DNA of 28,394 bases from Chara braunii (Eukaryota; Streptophyta; Charophyceae; Charales; Characeae): assembly GCA_003427395.1 (NCBI GenBank), contig BFEA01000196.1, positions 352,186 to 380,579 of the forward strand, in the 5' to 3' direction. Below, piece after piece: positions 9,900 through 19,003 of this stretch (the stretch's first letter is position 1; each line of letters begins with the position of its first letter). The translations under genes were made by a program, and so were the position numbers. A model generated the notes under the pieces. The model saw only the letters and a program-made list of their open reading frames with translations, had not been told where the DNA came from and ran no database searches.

Positions 9900-10550
9900 G
9901 TTAAACGTACCAAGTAACAAAAATATATCCTTTAATCCTAGTTTAATCATAAATAAATAAATATCTGGTCGATAATTACGAACGACGTTTTCGTTAAAAA
10001 TGAATTGTTTTGTAAAAAGTGAACATAATGAAATTAGCGAAGTAACCGAACAATAGGTAAATTTTAGAACAAAAAAAATAGGATTTTAATATTCCGACAC
10101 AATGTAAACCTGGAGCAGAAAACTGTCCAAATGATTATAATATAAACGAAAAAAAAATGACATCGTATGCGAAGGAAAGAATTGCGAAATTTGTAAAACT
10201 CTTGACACATTCAAACAAAGAGCAGCTATCCAAAGTCCAAGTCTTAGACCTTAAGTTGCTTCAAACTATAAGAACACCCTTCATATAGAGATCGTAGAAG
10301 GAAAATTTAATGCAAAAGTCTATTGGCAATTATGTTAAAAGCAAAGCAGTGCCATTTACATCAGCTCAATGGTGCTTCAGACTCTATGAACTCTTAAAAT
10401 TACACATTGTGAAAATCTTCGTCAAAGTTGACTATAATTGAAATCAACTTCTAGGCACTGCTAGATAACACTTCAAAACGATATTCTAAGGCTACTTGAA
10501 TCAGATCTAAGTACGTAATGGACATATTAACACGATCTGCGTGATAAATT
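9900..10550. other. AT-rich non-coding DNA
   Basis: Strongly AT-rich with scattered A-runs, including AATAAATAAATA near 9950. No open frame of note occurs on either strand. It lies 3' of the minus-strand coding segments that end at 10551 and may include their 3' untranslated region. No polyadenylation signal could be assigned with confidence. Confidence 0.45.
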
Positions 10551-11175
10551 TCACGCTCTCTTCATGTGAATTGTCCAATCTTCTACAGTGCTCGTCTCAT
10601 TGTGCCCATCGAACGTGGGGTCCTTGTACTCTACGTAAGTTTTTATAACTTCATACTCTCGCAACAGAAGACTTCGTAAATATGTAATAGTTGTGTCCAC
10701 GAGCCCATCCACGGGTGCTTTGAGCGACGGTTGGTCCATGATCCTCCTTCCAAATGCTTCTCGTCTTCGTCCGTCGATGTCATGTGCATTGGATATGTTT
10801 GCACTTGTAGAATGATCGTTATGAAAAAGAAAAGAAAGTTTGCAGCGCCCTTTGATATTTGATGCTGCACAGTACAAGGTCATCACCTTGAAGTCGTTGT
10901 GGTAAAACTTCAATGCTGAATAGTATAATTCTGAATATGGTGCGAGCACTTCTCGCGGATATTCTCTTGTTCCACAACACCTACGACCACAAATATACAA
11001 ACATTGTCGAGGATAATGCTCCCAGCAATCCGGTGCGACATCCACAACTCTGACACTGAGTACTGCACCCTCGAAAACCACTTCAGGTGTGAAAAAGATA
11101 GACCCCATATCATGCCATACATTTCTGCCCCACACCATATTGCTTGGCGGCCATCCAGTTGTTGAATGAACCATT
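10551..11175 (-). CDS. Unrecognised minus-strand exon with splice acceptor
   Basis: An open frame of about 208 codons on the minus strand starts directly after a good splice acceptor (polypyrimidine-like stretch, then TGTGTTGCAG; exon from about 11175) and ends at a stop at 10551. It contains MVHSTTGWPPSN near the start, a Cys-containing segment (CLYICGRRCCG) around the middle and a charged C-terminus ending IHMKRA. I do not recognise the family. It lies 3' of the DUF7869-type pseudogene on the same strand, so it could be that gene's last exon or a separate neighbour. The acceptor and open length argue for real coding descent. It has no visible break, but its upstream partner exon is not certain. 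Confidence 0.45.
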
Positions 11176-11309
11176 CTGCAACACATAAAATACAGAAGCA
11201 GTAAAAGGCAAGCCAATGATATATAGTTTGACTATATATGAATGGAAGCTCAATGACAAGTAAATGATACACCAACACGCATGAAATGAGGTTTTTTCAG
11301 CGACTTATC

Positions 11310-12209
11310 CTATTGGTCTTCATCATCTGGAAGTGAAAGACATGCCAAGGCTTCCTCTCTGACCAATTTGGGAATGTGCACTTCATTTTTCAAATGCAAC
11401 GTCCTTGATGACCAGCTCCTCAAAACACAGTTCACGTGCTGCCACTGCTGTGCTGTTGTGCTGTCTTTCTTCCATATCTTCTTCCATGCATTTGCATATT
11501 GCAGAGAAAGACTTTTAACGACAGGTTGTGACACCCAATATTCAATAAGAACATAATTGAAAGCAGGCGACTTTCTATTGTTGTCAATATTACAAATGAC
11601 TCTACCCATCCGCACGGGAACTCCCTGATCAATATCATCTTGCGAAGGACGCAAGAGAACGAATTGACCCTTTTCGACATCCAGAACCGGGTCGAGCTCT
11701 GCTTTTGGATGCTCATTGGTTGGCCCAACAAACAACGGCTCCTTATTCTCATTGCTCTGCAAGAGGAAGACAATATCAATACCCTCAGCATCGTCTCTCG
11801 TAATTCTGTCCCGCGAGGGCCAAAAACCAGCCTTGAGTGATGTTTTCGCAAAGCCAGACCCATAATTTTGCTCAATTATGTCCAGGAAAGTTTTCTTGTG
11901 TGAAATAGCACTCTCCTTTGAGAAGCTAACCTCATCTTTCATTCCCAACCACTCGTGCCGCTTGTTTTTTAACCACTCAACAAATGTCTTCACGCCTTCA
12001 ATTCCTTATTTGAAATCCGAATTTTTATCCTTAGCGGGTTGACTACGTGATATTTTTGTAACAGGTCGAACAGGTGACGGGAGAACAGGTGAAGGCTCGA
12101 ATGGTCATTCGGGTCCAGCATATGCTTTATTTTCATCTCGTTTAAAGCAATAGACCGGAGAAGATCAATGCGGAGAAGTGCAATACCCTTTCCACTGGAA
12201 CACAGGATT
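11310..12209 (-). pseudogene. C-terminal part of DUF7869-type gene, broken
   Basis: This continues the minus-strand gene in a different frame from its N-terminal part. Reading from about 12221 gives MEDDNPVFQWKGYC, then hits in-frame stops TGA at 12167-12165, TGA at 12107-12105 and TAA at 12008-12006. It is then open for 228 codons from 11993 to 11310. That open part begins MKTFVEWLKNKRHEWLG and includes a beta-rich stretch (GQFVLLRPSQDDIDQG, FNYVLIEYW) that looks like a small barrel such as a BAH or SH3-like fold; this is only an impression. The three stops sit in a short, low-conservation linker, so an intron there is a possible alternative to decay, but I see no good donor-acceptor pair. 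Confidence 0.5.
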
Positions 12210-12210
12210 G

Positions 12211-14220
12211 TCATCCTCCATATAAGACGTAAATAAATGTGACTTTGTATGACCGGTCAGTCTGTTGACCAGGAAGGGCTTGAGCTCCCCGCCAGTCAGC
12301 AATTTCATTTATGAATGTGCACAAAGGACGCTCGTTTTGGGAACTGGCAACGAGTTTGAACAGGTCGAGCATGATATAAGCATCGTGCATTTTCATTTTG
12401 CGAGAGAAATGACTGAAAGTGGCATCAACGTCCGTATGTGTATGTCCTACCAACATAAAATCGAATTCGACTTCTTTGAAGAATTTCACCAAAGTTGCGG
12501 CCAAAGACAAAACGTATTTGTTTTTGTTTTCTCTCCAGCAGTTGTCGGTTTGTATCCTCAATTTATGAGGTAAGTCGCTTGTCGCTTGTATGTCACGCAG
12601 AACTTTCATAACGGATGACACCACAGCATTGGAATTATGTGGATAGCAAGGGAACCATGTGTGAACATGCACCGATGGTGAACGACCGTGTGCGATAATA
12701 GCTGTTAAATTTGTTTTCATCATTGGAATATTCGCGAATGCCTTCGACTTGTTTTCTCCCTCGAAGTGTGGAATACTCGTCTTGCTTTGGTCTATATCGT
12801 CAATAATGATGCATAAACTATTGGAACCTGGTCTCTTCGACTCATCTTTCCACACCTCATAAGCAGCACGGTGTTGGAGCTGCAAGTCCAAGTGTTTGTC
12901 GCGTTTCGAAATGAAATAATCACGCACACGTACGAACTTCGCAGAATTGATACAGTGTTTGAACTCAACACACTTCTCGCATTTCACAAAGTTTTGATCA
13001 ACTTCATGGAATTTCACATGCCAGAAGTGTGTTCTCCACATGTTATAAAAAACTTGGAGAGAAACAGAAGGGACATCCAAGTTGTCAAATTGTGACTTCA
13101 ACAACTTATAAATGTCAATCTTGTTATAACAAGCAGGCAATCTCAAAACCACTCGTGATTCTCCATCTTTGATCCTCATGTCATTGGGCATGGAATCTCC
13201 ATTGTCACGCACAAAGGAGCTTAGTTTGTTGAACATCGTCGCATATGTTGCAGATGTGCGTCTGAGTCGAGTGCTGCCATGCTCCGGCATAATGTAACCT
13301 TTTGACAAAATCACCCTCTTTTTCAAAAATGTATTCCTGCACATACCCAGTGTGAAACACCATGCACTAATGCACACCTTTCTTTTCCCCACAATAGGTT
13401 GCATAATCTCTTTCTCATCTTCCACGAAGGTGAACCTCTTTAACGTTTCAACCCACCATGCATCTCTACTTTTGTGATCCTTACAGTAATATGCACTCCG
13501 GACAATTTTGATGTCTTACATGGTCATGCGAGCGCAACAATCTTGTTTACAACAAACTTGTCCGCGCACACTCGCTAGTGTTTTTTTGGTGAGCTTTCCG
13601 TGAACTGTTTGCAGAATTTTCTTTGACCGAGGCATTCTGACACGGAAAGTATAAGGACGTTTCTTCGACGACAAACGGTTTGGGAAAATGTCATCAAAAT
13701 CAGAGACGACATCAGAACTCTCCATCCCGTTGCGACAGTAGTGGTCAGTGTCATCATCATCGCAAGGTTGTGGATGATCAATTTTGTATGGAGAACTGTT
13801 GGCGTCAGATGACATCGAAGCACCGGATTCCGAACCATCTTCATCACTCTCGCCAAACAGAAGGCTTGTGCCCTCAAAATCTCGTAGCGAACTTCTCGAC
13901 ACCCACATGATACGATCTACATCGGATGTGTTCCTGTCACCGGAGGCGGCCCTACCCTGACCTTCCGAACGTTCTGCATCAGAGGTTTTCACTGGCCCGC
14001 CCAAGGCTTGAGATGCACTTTCGCATGTGGTTTCTTCACACGCAGCCATCCAGGACCTTTTATGATTAGGAGATTTTGAAGTTATTTGAATGTCTTGCGA
14101 AAACATTGGCAGGTCCGGGGGAGGAAGCTCATCACTAGGCAGTATATTAGATGTCGCACAATCCATGCTTTCCAAAGTTCTGCTGGCAGCTTGCCGCAGT
14201 GCATGCCCACCACAAGCCAT
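12211..14220 (-). pseudogene. DUF7869-type protein, N-terminal and core part, one nonsense codon
   Basis: A minus-strand frame runs from ATG at 14220 to 12211, broken by a single TAA at 13518-13516; both halves are in the same frame. The first 234 residues are acidic and Ser-rich, then basic (KKRPYTFRVRMPRSKK), ending in a Cys cluster (VCCKQDCCARM) that continues past the stop as DIKIVRSAYYCKDH. This is the usual N-terminal look of the family. The 404-residue core has CEKC (149-152 of that segment) plus C158, then IIIDDIDQSK (D209/D210/D212), RIQTDNCWRENKNKYV (D294) and VGHTHTDVDATF (H328, H330, D332, D334). The TDNC-RENKN and VGHTH-DVD motifs are what I know from DUF7869 proteins, which are multicopy in mosses, charophytes and some animals and fungi. 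Spaced acidic residues suggest an RNase H-like, DDE-type nuclease core, as in transposases; that is inference. A frameshift follows near 12221. Confidence 0.7.
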
Positions 14221-14400
14221 TTAAAACGTTTCTGCGATGACAAAACAGTGGACCACTGACACAAAACATACATATCAGTAACAAATCTGCAGCTAGATGG
14301 ATCACATGCGGTATATGTAGAGTGCAACACATGTGGTTCAGCGCCGCCACGGCTAACCACACACAACCGATGTAAGGCCCGTGAATGCGAAAAAAAGTAC
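14221..14400. other. Upstream flank of the minus-strand gene
   Basis: This is the 5' side of the DUF7869-type gene. I see no clear TATA box in the first 100 bases upstream of 14220 on the minus strand. The stretch grades into the tandem array. Confidence 0.3.
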
Positions 14401-15625
14401 AGTGTTTAATAGAAGCGATGCACGAGAGACACGGCGACAGGCTGTCGTGTTGAACGCGATGATCTCCCACCGCGATCGTGTCCAACACGACGGCGCATCA
14501 TCGCATTGCACAACACGACAGACGCACACGGCGAGATCCACCGTCACCGTATTCTCACGACAACGAGGTCATGTCCACCGTCGTCGTGATGAAGATGACG
14601 ATGAGCGACCGCCTGCTTGTTGAACGCGACGGTGCTTTGGTGGCGATAATGTCAACGTTCGACCGTCGCTTGTTGAACATTACCACGGACAACATTACCA
14701 CCGACACGGCGGCTACGAGAGTGAACGTCATCGCATCGAACACGACGGCGGGGTCGGGGTGTGCCACCTCTATCGTGTTCGACACGATGACAGCGACCGT
14801 CATCGTGTTGAACACGACGACGCGGTCGTGTTCAACACCTGGTGTACATGCCCGCGCTCGAGCGTCATCGTATTGAAGACGACATGTTGTCGCTTTCGAC
14901 ACGAGGACAGCGACCGTCACAGGTTGAGCACGACGGCGGGGTCGAGGGGTGCCACCGCAGTCGTGTTGGACACAATGACAGCGACCGTTTGCGGGTTGAA
15001 CACGACGGTGGGGTCATGTTCAGAACGTGCTGTACATGCCCGCACTCAACCATCACCGCATTGAACAAATATACATCAATCTAACTCTACAAATAAATAT
15101 AACTGATTTTATATGTAACTTATTCTCTATAACTCATTGATACAACTTATTGGGTTGTGGGCAGCCACCTCTGTCATGTACGACACGATGACAGCGATCG
15201 TCATCGGGTAGAACACAACGGTGAGGTCGGGGGGTGCCACCGCGGTCTTGTTCGACACGGTGACAGCGGCCGTCATCGGGTTGATCACGATGGTGGGGTC
15301 GTGTTCAGCACGTGCTGTACATGCCCTCACTCGACCGTCACCGTATTGAACACGACCATGGGGTTGCGGGGTGCCACTGCAGTCGTGCTCGACACGATGA
15401 CAGCGACCGTCATCGGGTTGAACACGACGGTGAGGTCGGGGGGTGCCACCGCGGCCGTGTTCGACTCGATGACAACGACCATCATCGGATTGAACACGAC
15501 GGTGGGGTCATGTTCAGCACGTGGCGTACACGCCCGCACGCAACCGTCATCGTGTCGAACACGACGGTTGTCGTGTCGAACACGACGGTCGTCGTGTCAG
15601 ACTCGATGATGGACGGCTCTGTGAA
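14400..15625. repeat. Tandem array, unit about 71 bp with longer higher-order units
   Basis: The block GTGCCACC(G/T)C followed by (A/G)TCGTGTTCGACACGATGAC and then AGCGACCGTCATCGGGTTGA recurs. Its GTGCCACC start lies at 14759, 14949, about 15165, 15233, 15371 and 15444, giving spacings of about 68-73, 138 and 190 bp. A second block with CACGTGCTGTACATGCCCGC alternates with it (near 14837, 15020, 15310 and 15520). 15070-15160 is a non-repeat AT-rich interruption. The array degenerates into CGTGTCGAACACGACGGT repeats at 15550-15600 and then hits the assembly gap. Long open frames on both strands are by-products of low stop content. Confidence 0.8.
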
Positions 15626-15669
15626 ACTGTGGGAGAAATTATGTTAACGTCTTGAAAAAACACGAATGA

Positions 15670-15894
15670 NNNNNNNNNNNNNNNNNNNNNNNNNNNNNNN
15701 NNNNNNNNNNNNNNNNNNNNNNNNNNNNNNNNNNNNNNNNNNNNNNNNNNNNNNNNNNNNNNNNNNNNNNNNNNNNNNNNNNNNNNNNNNNNNNNNNNNN
15801 NNNNNNNNNNNNNNNNNNNNNNNNNNNNNNNNNNNNNNNNNNNNNNNNNNNNNNNNNNNNNNNNNNNNNNNNNNNNNNNNNNNNNNNNNNNNNN
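15670..15894. other. Assembly gap (225 N)
   Basis: A run of 225 unresolved bases lies just past the end of the repeat array. The true size is unknown, since collapsed repeats often cause such gaps. Single ambiguous bases also occur at 26625, 26667 and 28387. Confidence 0.99.
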
Positions 15895-16449
15895 CTTTGA
15901 ATTGGGGGGAGACGGGGTTGGCGGGGGAGCGGGGGCGGCGAGGATTCCGAACTCACCTGGGTCGAAGAAGGCACGAATCGGAGCAGCAATGCAGCTGCCG
16001 TGGCGGAGCAACGCAGCTGTCTTTCGCGTCGACGCGAAGGTGACACTTCACCGGCCTTTTGTCTGGGAGCGACGCAAGGGAAAAGACCCTTGGATCCTCA
16101 TGCGGAGCCGATTTTAACAGTCTCGGACAGCACCGGCAGCCGAATCGTCGCCCCCCTTGGCATCAATTCCCACCGCGGCACCAGTTCTTCCCTCACCCCA
16201 TCCTGGCCCTCAGCCGACGGATCGACGGCCCAGACTTTCCCGGGATTCACATCGTCGCCCGCTGGGCAACGATTCTCACCGCTGCACCTGTTTTCCCCGC
16301 ACCCGATCGTGGTCCTCAGCCGACGGATCGACGACCCTGATTTTTCCGGAATTCGAAACGTCGGTCTCGCGGCACCGATCCCCCCGAGGCACCGGGTTCC
16401 GAACCCACACCCCGCAGGCCGCATTCCCCCGCAGGCCTTCCACAGAAAG
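15895..16449. repeat. GC-rich region with about 106-bp tandem duplication
   Basis: CTCAGCCGACGGATCGACG begins at 16209 and again at 16315. The preceding 50 bases are also similar (TTC(C/T)CACCGC(G/T)GCACC near 16164 and 16273), so a unit of about 106-109 bp is duplicated, with a possible fainter third copy near 16371. Open frames on both strands lack family resemblance. The stretch lies directly upstream of a TATA box. Confidence 0.6.
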
Positions 16450-16485
16450 TATAAATAGTGGTGTGGGCCCACCATCTCCTATTTC
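16450..16485 (+). promoter_or_regulatory. Plant-type core promoter with TATA box
   Basis: TATAAATAG at 16450-16458 matches the plant TATA consensus (TATAAATA) and sits in a sharp AT dip within GC-rich DNA. Transcription would be expected to start about 30 bases downstream, around the CTCCTATTTCTGCAAG stretch at 16480-16496. The first downstream ATG (16505) opens only a 43-codon frame. The transcript would then cross the 34-bp array towards the gene starting at 18043. This is a motif-based call and no start site is proven. Confidence 0.5.
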
Positions 16486-16741
16486 TGCAAGTTCGTCGAG
16501 AGCAATGGAGCGTTGCGGAGGTTTGCAAAGTGTCCGAAGCCGGCGGAGCGCTGACTCGCACGTCGGAGGCTCACGCAGAACGCAACAGAGATCTCGCTCG
16601 CACATCGAAGGTTTGCGCAGCATCGAAGCGAAGTGACGAGCATCTGCATCGAAGGCAGCAGCGGAGGCCTGGGAGAACGGTAAACCGCCCTGAAGCAACC
16701 ACGTGCTGCCACGTGGCATCTCCGCCCATGCAGAGGCCGCC
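16486..16741. other. Probable 5' leader, short open frame 16505-16636
   Basis: This stretch lies between the TATA box and the 34-bp array. A 43-codon frame begins with ATG at 16505 (MERCGGLQSVRSRRSADSH) and is Arg/Ser-rich. Words such as (C/G)GGAGGTTTGC(A/G) and TCGAAGG recur, which suggests older duplication. No family is recognised, so a leader or upstream open frame is the most economical reading. Confidence 0.3.
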
Positions 16742-17850
16742 GTCGAGTCGAACTCAACGGGGGCATTGTCGAGTCGAACTCGACAATGGCCCGGGGTCAT
16801 CATCGAGTCGGACTTGACAATGGGCCGGGGTCATCGTCGAGTCAGACTCGACAATGGCCTGTGTTCATCATCGAGTCGAACTCGACAATGGCCCGAGGTC
16901 ATCGTCGAGTCGGACTCGACATCCTGTGGTCATCGTCGAGTCGAACTCGACAATGGCCTGTGGTCATTGTCGAAGCGAACTCGACAATGGCCCGGGGTCG
17001 TCGTCGAGTCGGAGTCGACAATGACCACAGGCCGTTGTCGAGTCGAACGCGACAATGGCCTGTGGTCATTTTCGAAGCGAGCTCGACAATGGCCCGGGGT
17101 CGTCGTCGAGTCGGACTCGACAATGACCACGGGCCATTGTCGAGCCGAACTCGACAATGGTCTGTGGTAAATGTCGAAGCAAACTCGACAATGGCCCGGG
17201 GTCGTCGTCGAGCCGAACTCGACAACGGCCTTTGGTTATTGTCGAATCGAACTTGATAATGGCCCGGGGACGTCGTCGAGTCAGACTCGACAACGGCCTG
17301 TGGTCATTATCGAGTCGGAATCGACAAAGGACAGGGGTTATTGTCGAGATGGAATCCACGACGGCCTGGGTCACTGTCGAGTAGGATTCGACAATGGTCA
17401 GGCCGTCGCCATCAGTCGTCGAGTCGAACACGACACCCGGGAAGCGCCAAAGCCTCCGGCCACTATCGAGTCGGACTCGACGATGACCCCAGGGCGTCGT
17501 CAATTTTGTCTCGGCATTGTCGAGTCTGACCCGACGATGAACCCAGGCCGTCGAGTCGAACTCGACGGTGGACCAGCGCCAAGTCGTACGACCGACGTCG
17601 AGTCGAACTCGACAAAGGCCCGGGGCCGTTGTTGAGTCCGACTCGATGACCACGGTCCGTTGTCGAGTTCGACTCGACAATGGCCATATGACTTGCCGCT
17701 GCCGATGTGTTGGACTCGATGGCCCCATGCTGGCCGCTGTCGACTTCGGCTCGACGATGCCCTACTGTCCCGCTGTCGAGTTCTACTCGACGACGGCGTG
17801 CTGGCCATTGTCGAGTATGACTCGACGGTGGCAAGCCGGCCATCGTCGAG
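16742..17850. repeat. 34-bp minisatellite with palindromic core
   Basis: TCGAGTCG-type cores start at 16769, 16803, 16837, 16871, 16905, 16936, 16970, 17004, 17038, 17072, 17106, 17140, 17174, 17208, 17242, 17276, 17310, 17344 and 17377. All steps are 34 bp except one of 31 and one of 33. Each unit has a near-perfect palindrome (TCGAGT, three bases, ACTCGA) followed by CAATGGCC and either CGGGGTC or TGTGGTCATTG. Some units carry the flank in reverse complement (CAATGACCACAGGCC near 17020, similar near 17122), so orientation is mixed. From 17419 to about 17850 cores persist with irregular spacing. Because 34 is not a multiple of 3, the open frames of 100-220 codons seen on both strands cannot be a conserved protein. 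Confidence 0.9.
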
Positions 17851-18042
17851 ACAAGTTCTACGAACTCGTCCGCCGGCAAGAGCCAAGGCCTCTGGCCATC
17901 CGTTTGAGCTTCGTCGATTGTCCGTCATCGGCCTCGTCGCGAGGAACGTGACGATGGATAGCCGCCAATGGAATTTGTCGTTCTGTGTGTTTTCTCCTTC
18001 TGTTTTGGGAATTCGCAATGCCTGGTTGTTGTGTGTAACTGC
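17851..18042. other. Unique spacer before the plus-strand gene
   Basis: No repeat or open frame of note. It probably belongs to the 5' untranslated region or an upstream intron of the gene beginning at 18043. Confidence 0.3.
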
Positions 18043-19003
18043 GATGGCTCCTCGGTGAGTGAGCGTGTTCGACCTTAGCAATGGTTCCCTGTTGTGGTCG
18101 TCAATCGTCTGTGTGTGTAGGACGTTTGCGATGGCTCACCGCTTCGATTACTCGTTCCCTTTGAATGCTAGCACAAGGTACCTGCGAGGTTCAAGGCGGG
18201 AGACAACTATACTTGGGCCCGTAGAGAAGACTTCGACACGGACCCTTGGATGAGTGTTATGCCCTGGTTTGAAAAGCCCTTCGATGCATTGTCCGAATTG
18301 GACTGGGAGAACACAATGAAAGACTGCCCTTGGGCATCTGATTATCGACTAGCATCCAGCCAGGAATGGGGGACATTCATCTTCCTCGACCACATCCTCG
18401 TGACGAAACACACGCCGATGTTGTCTGCGGCATTTCGTACCCGAGACCTGTCTTTGTCGTTGACTGCGCACAACGTGTCGTGTCCACCGCGCTTGTGGGG
18501 ACCATCGATGAAGATGGAGTTGCTCGACTGCGCGAAACAGAACCAGTTTCTAGAGGAATATCCCCTTCCTTTTCAGGACAACTTGACGGGGAGTGTGTCG
18601 TACTTCTACGTACATGTTGATCTCTGTCGTTTCTCTTTCGCTAGGGTTCTTTGTGTTTCGGTAAGAAATAGAAGTAAGACTTCAGCGGAAGCGAGTATTT
18701 ATGTGTCCAGGAACGAGCTCATCGTTGACGGGGACTCGATTATGTTAACGCATGGTTGGAGGAACGGTAGGTTTTACGTGAAACTGGCGGGGCAGGTCAA
18801 TACACCCCGGCATTGGGAGGAGGTCGAGGAGTACGTGAAAGTCATTAGAGACGCCATAGGTCGCACTTTAGCGAGATCATGTGGTTTCCTCCGTGCACGA
18901 TACGTGTCTTGCTTCTCCTCCACTGCAACCCTGTGCAGTCCACAACTCCTGACATACGGTTCATCCCTGAACGCAGTGTACGGTTTCGGGGCGAAAGGAT
19001 AGG
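18043..19003 (+). pseudogene. Unrecognised intron-containing gene start, frameshifted
   Basis: ATG at 18043 gives MAPR, then a good 66-base intron (CTCG|GTGAGT at 18055 to GTGTGTGTAG at 18120), rejoining in frame as TFAMAHRFDYSFPLNAST. The natural continuation, KVPARFKAGDNYTWAREDFD, is shifted by one base near 18175 and runs on through MSVMPWFEKPFDALSELDW to about 18440. A second shift near 18430-18445 is suggested, because the other frame reads RPVFVVDCAQRVVSTALVG. A further possible intron runs from about 18660 (CG|GTAAGA) to 18709 (TGTCCAG), followed by NELIVDGDSIMLTHGW. The end at 19003 abuts GTGAGG, a plausible donor. I recognise no domain. It has ordinary protein composition and lies on the same strand as the large tract starting at 20210, so it may be the first part of the same gene. 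Confidence 0.45.

Noticed and set aside
14478-15609. Open frames rich in HDDSDRHRVEHD-type repeats in the 71-bp array
   Set aside because: They are repeat-derived, overlap on both strands, and have no start context, splice sites or family resemblance.
15547-16046. Open frames crossing the N gap
   Set aside because: More than half of each frame is unresolved bases, so nothing can be claimed.
16742-17410. CRISPR-like array
   Set aside because: Units are contiguous 34-bp repeats without unique spacers, in a eukaryotic context and with no cas genes.
16742-17728. Arg/Ser/Thr-rich open frames of 75-220 codons on both strands across the 34-bp array
   Set aside because: The 34-bp period is not divisible by three, so the repeats rotate through all frames. 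The frames exist only because the unit lacks stops on either strand.
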